From positions 1 to 62,500 of the forward strand of contig CAJNDS010002064.1 of NCBI GenBank assembly GCA_905221605.1: a DNA stretch of 62,500 bases, in the 5' to 3' direction. The number at the start of each line of letters is the position of its first letter. Within the stretch, counting starts at the first letter, position 1. The stretch comes from Symbiodinium natans (taxonomy: Eukaryota > Sar > Dinophyceae > Suessiales > Symbiodiniaceae). Below are positions 61,662 to 62,500 of this stretch, one piece after another. Under the pieces are notes generated by a model. The model saw only the letters and a program-made list of their open reading frames with translations, ran no database searches and was not told the DNA's origin. Both the position numbers and the translations under genes were made by a program.

Positions 61662-61785
61662 TTTCCCCATAAAATTAGGGTACCTATTTTGGGTGGTCAG
61701 AAAGAAGGGGGTTTAGGGTTTAGGGGTTTCGGGTACACTGATTTGGGGATAAGGTGTGCCCATATTTTGGGAGAAATACGCCAAT
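61662..61785. repeat. family-2-like remnant
   Basis: GGTTTCCCCATAAAATTAGGGTACC at left; the right end GTGTGCCCATATTTTGGGAGAAA is degraded. Confidence 0.35.
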
Positions 61786-61935
61786 GTCAAAAGGCTATTG
61801 TTCTAAACTCTTGTGCCAAGGCATGCCTAGGGCCAAGGTTTCCCTCCTCGCCCTTGCGCCGTGCTACTGCTTGGCCATGCCGGCGATGACGCCGACTACA
61901 AAACTTGGTACTCACACAATGCGTCGACCACCCCC

Positions 61936-62082
61936 CTTGCGCTCGCCCTTGCGCTCGCCCTTGCGCTCGCCCTTGCGCTCGCCCTTGCGCTCGCCCTTGC
62001 GCTCGCCCTTGCGCTCGCCCTTGCGCTCGCCCTTGCGCTCGCCCTTGCGCTCGCCCTTGCGCTCGCCCTTGCGCTCGCCCTT
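61936..62082 (+). repeat. 12-bp minisatellite GCGCTCGCCCTT
   Basis: About 12 perfect copies. The 12-bp unit keeps every frame open, giving Ala/Leu, Arg/Pro/Ser or Glu/Gly/Lys repeat peptides that are not evidence of a gene. Confidence 0.95.
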
Positions 62083-62159
62083 ACACCCCCTTGCGCCGTG
62101 CGGGTTTTGTGTCGCAGCAAACACATGGCCGCCCTACTCTGCGTCAAGAGGCGGGGGTG

Positions 62160-62252
62160 TTAGACCAACCCTCCGGGGGCAATGAGCTTGCAGCCCAGGC
62201 ACTCGTAATCCACGGCCCCGGGCTGCATGCCGCTCAGGGCCGACGCCAGCAT
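62160..62252 (-). CDS. terminal exon of an unrecognised gene
   Basis: After acceptor GTAAACCCAG the frame reads MLASALSGMQPGAVDYECLG then CKLIAPGGLV and stops at 62160. The acceptor AG follows a telomere-like GTAAACCC unit. The upstream part lies beyond or near the window end. Confidence 0.48.
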   Translation of the reverse strand: MLASALSGMQPGAVDYECLGCKLIAPGGLV

Positions 62253-62500
62253 CTGGGTTTACGGTGCAAGGTTGGGGGCTTAGGGTTGCGGAGCCCTCCT
62301 GCTGATGAACTTTTGCCCTAAACCCGAAACCCACTGCCCCTTTGGGCTTAGCAACAACGAGATTCCGTCAACCCAGCCCCTAAAGACCATGCAAGCAAGC
62401 AACACCGAACTCAATGAACCCTAAAGGCTGTTATCCTCCGGGGCACTTGAACTTTGCTCATAGTAACCCGAGACCCTAGACTCTGCAAGTTTTAAAGCTT

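Noticed and set aside
61754-62185. Ala/Leu or Arg/Pro/Ser repeat proteins
   Set aside because: Product of the 12-bp minisatellite, open in every frame.
1-62500. Dinoflagellate spliced-leader genes
   Set aside because: I looked for CCGTAGCCATTTTGGCTCAAG or its reverse complement by eye and saw no match; trans-splicing cannot be judged here.

Overview
The window looks like nuclear DNA of a dinoflagellate or a close relative. Four things point there. (1) Short arrays of the plant/alveolate-type telomere heptamer TTTAGGG/CCCTAAA recur throughout, in both orientations. (2) Genes are split into small exons whose introns often start with GC or GA instead of GT, a known dinoflagellate habit. (3) Many introns are short, repeated elements with inverted ends (introner-like). 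(4) Several encoded families (KH RGRGS type, VDE-like Cys-rich, UIM/RING) fit a protist. No species is assigned. Bacterial features (operons, ribosome binding sites) are absent, and most long open frames are low-complexity repeats.

Best-resolved genes: a UMP-CMP kinase (minus, 1341-5609, ten exons); an unknown gene (minus, 21147-21835); an unknown eight-segment gene (minus, 26210-27828); a UIM/RING ubiquitin-type protein (minus, 35030-35959); an ISXO2-like transposase exon (minus, 42483-42866); a plus-strand gene ending at 45427 that converges on a membrane protein with a conserved 'WCVAEIVE' region (minus, 45559-48175); a second membrane protein just upstream of it (minus, 48596-50858); a plus gene ending at 55034 that converges on a KH-domain gene (minus, 55505-58197); a secreted Cys-rich VDE-like protein (minus, 58866-59387); and a plus gene ending at 61312. 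Between these lie many single exons recognised only by coding-like reading frames plus splice signals. Most are on the minus strand, with plus-strand blocks near 14.4-15.1, 23.2-23.7, 29.9-34.9, 44.3-45.4, 52.4-55.0 and 60.8-61.3 kb.

The central observation is that introns here have two recognisable sources. One is telomere-heptamer arrays, which fill most introns of the kinase gene and in places supply the 3' splice site itself (TTTAG|GG, or AAACCCCAG|). The other is a set of at least six families of 65-200 bp inverted-repeat elements whose ends carry the splice sites. One heptamer array sits between exact 18-bp direct repeats, as expected of an insertion. All exon joins were made by eye from frame continuity and have no transcript support.
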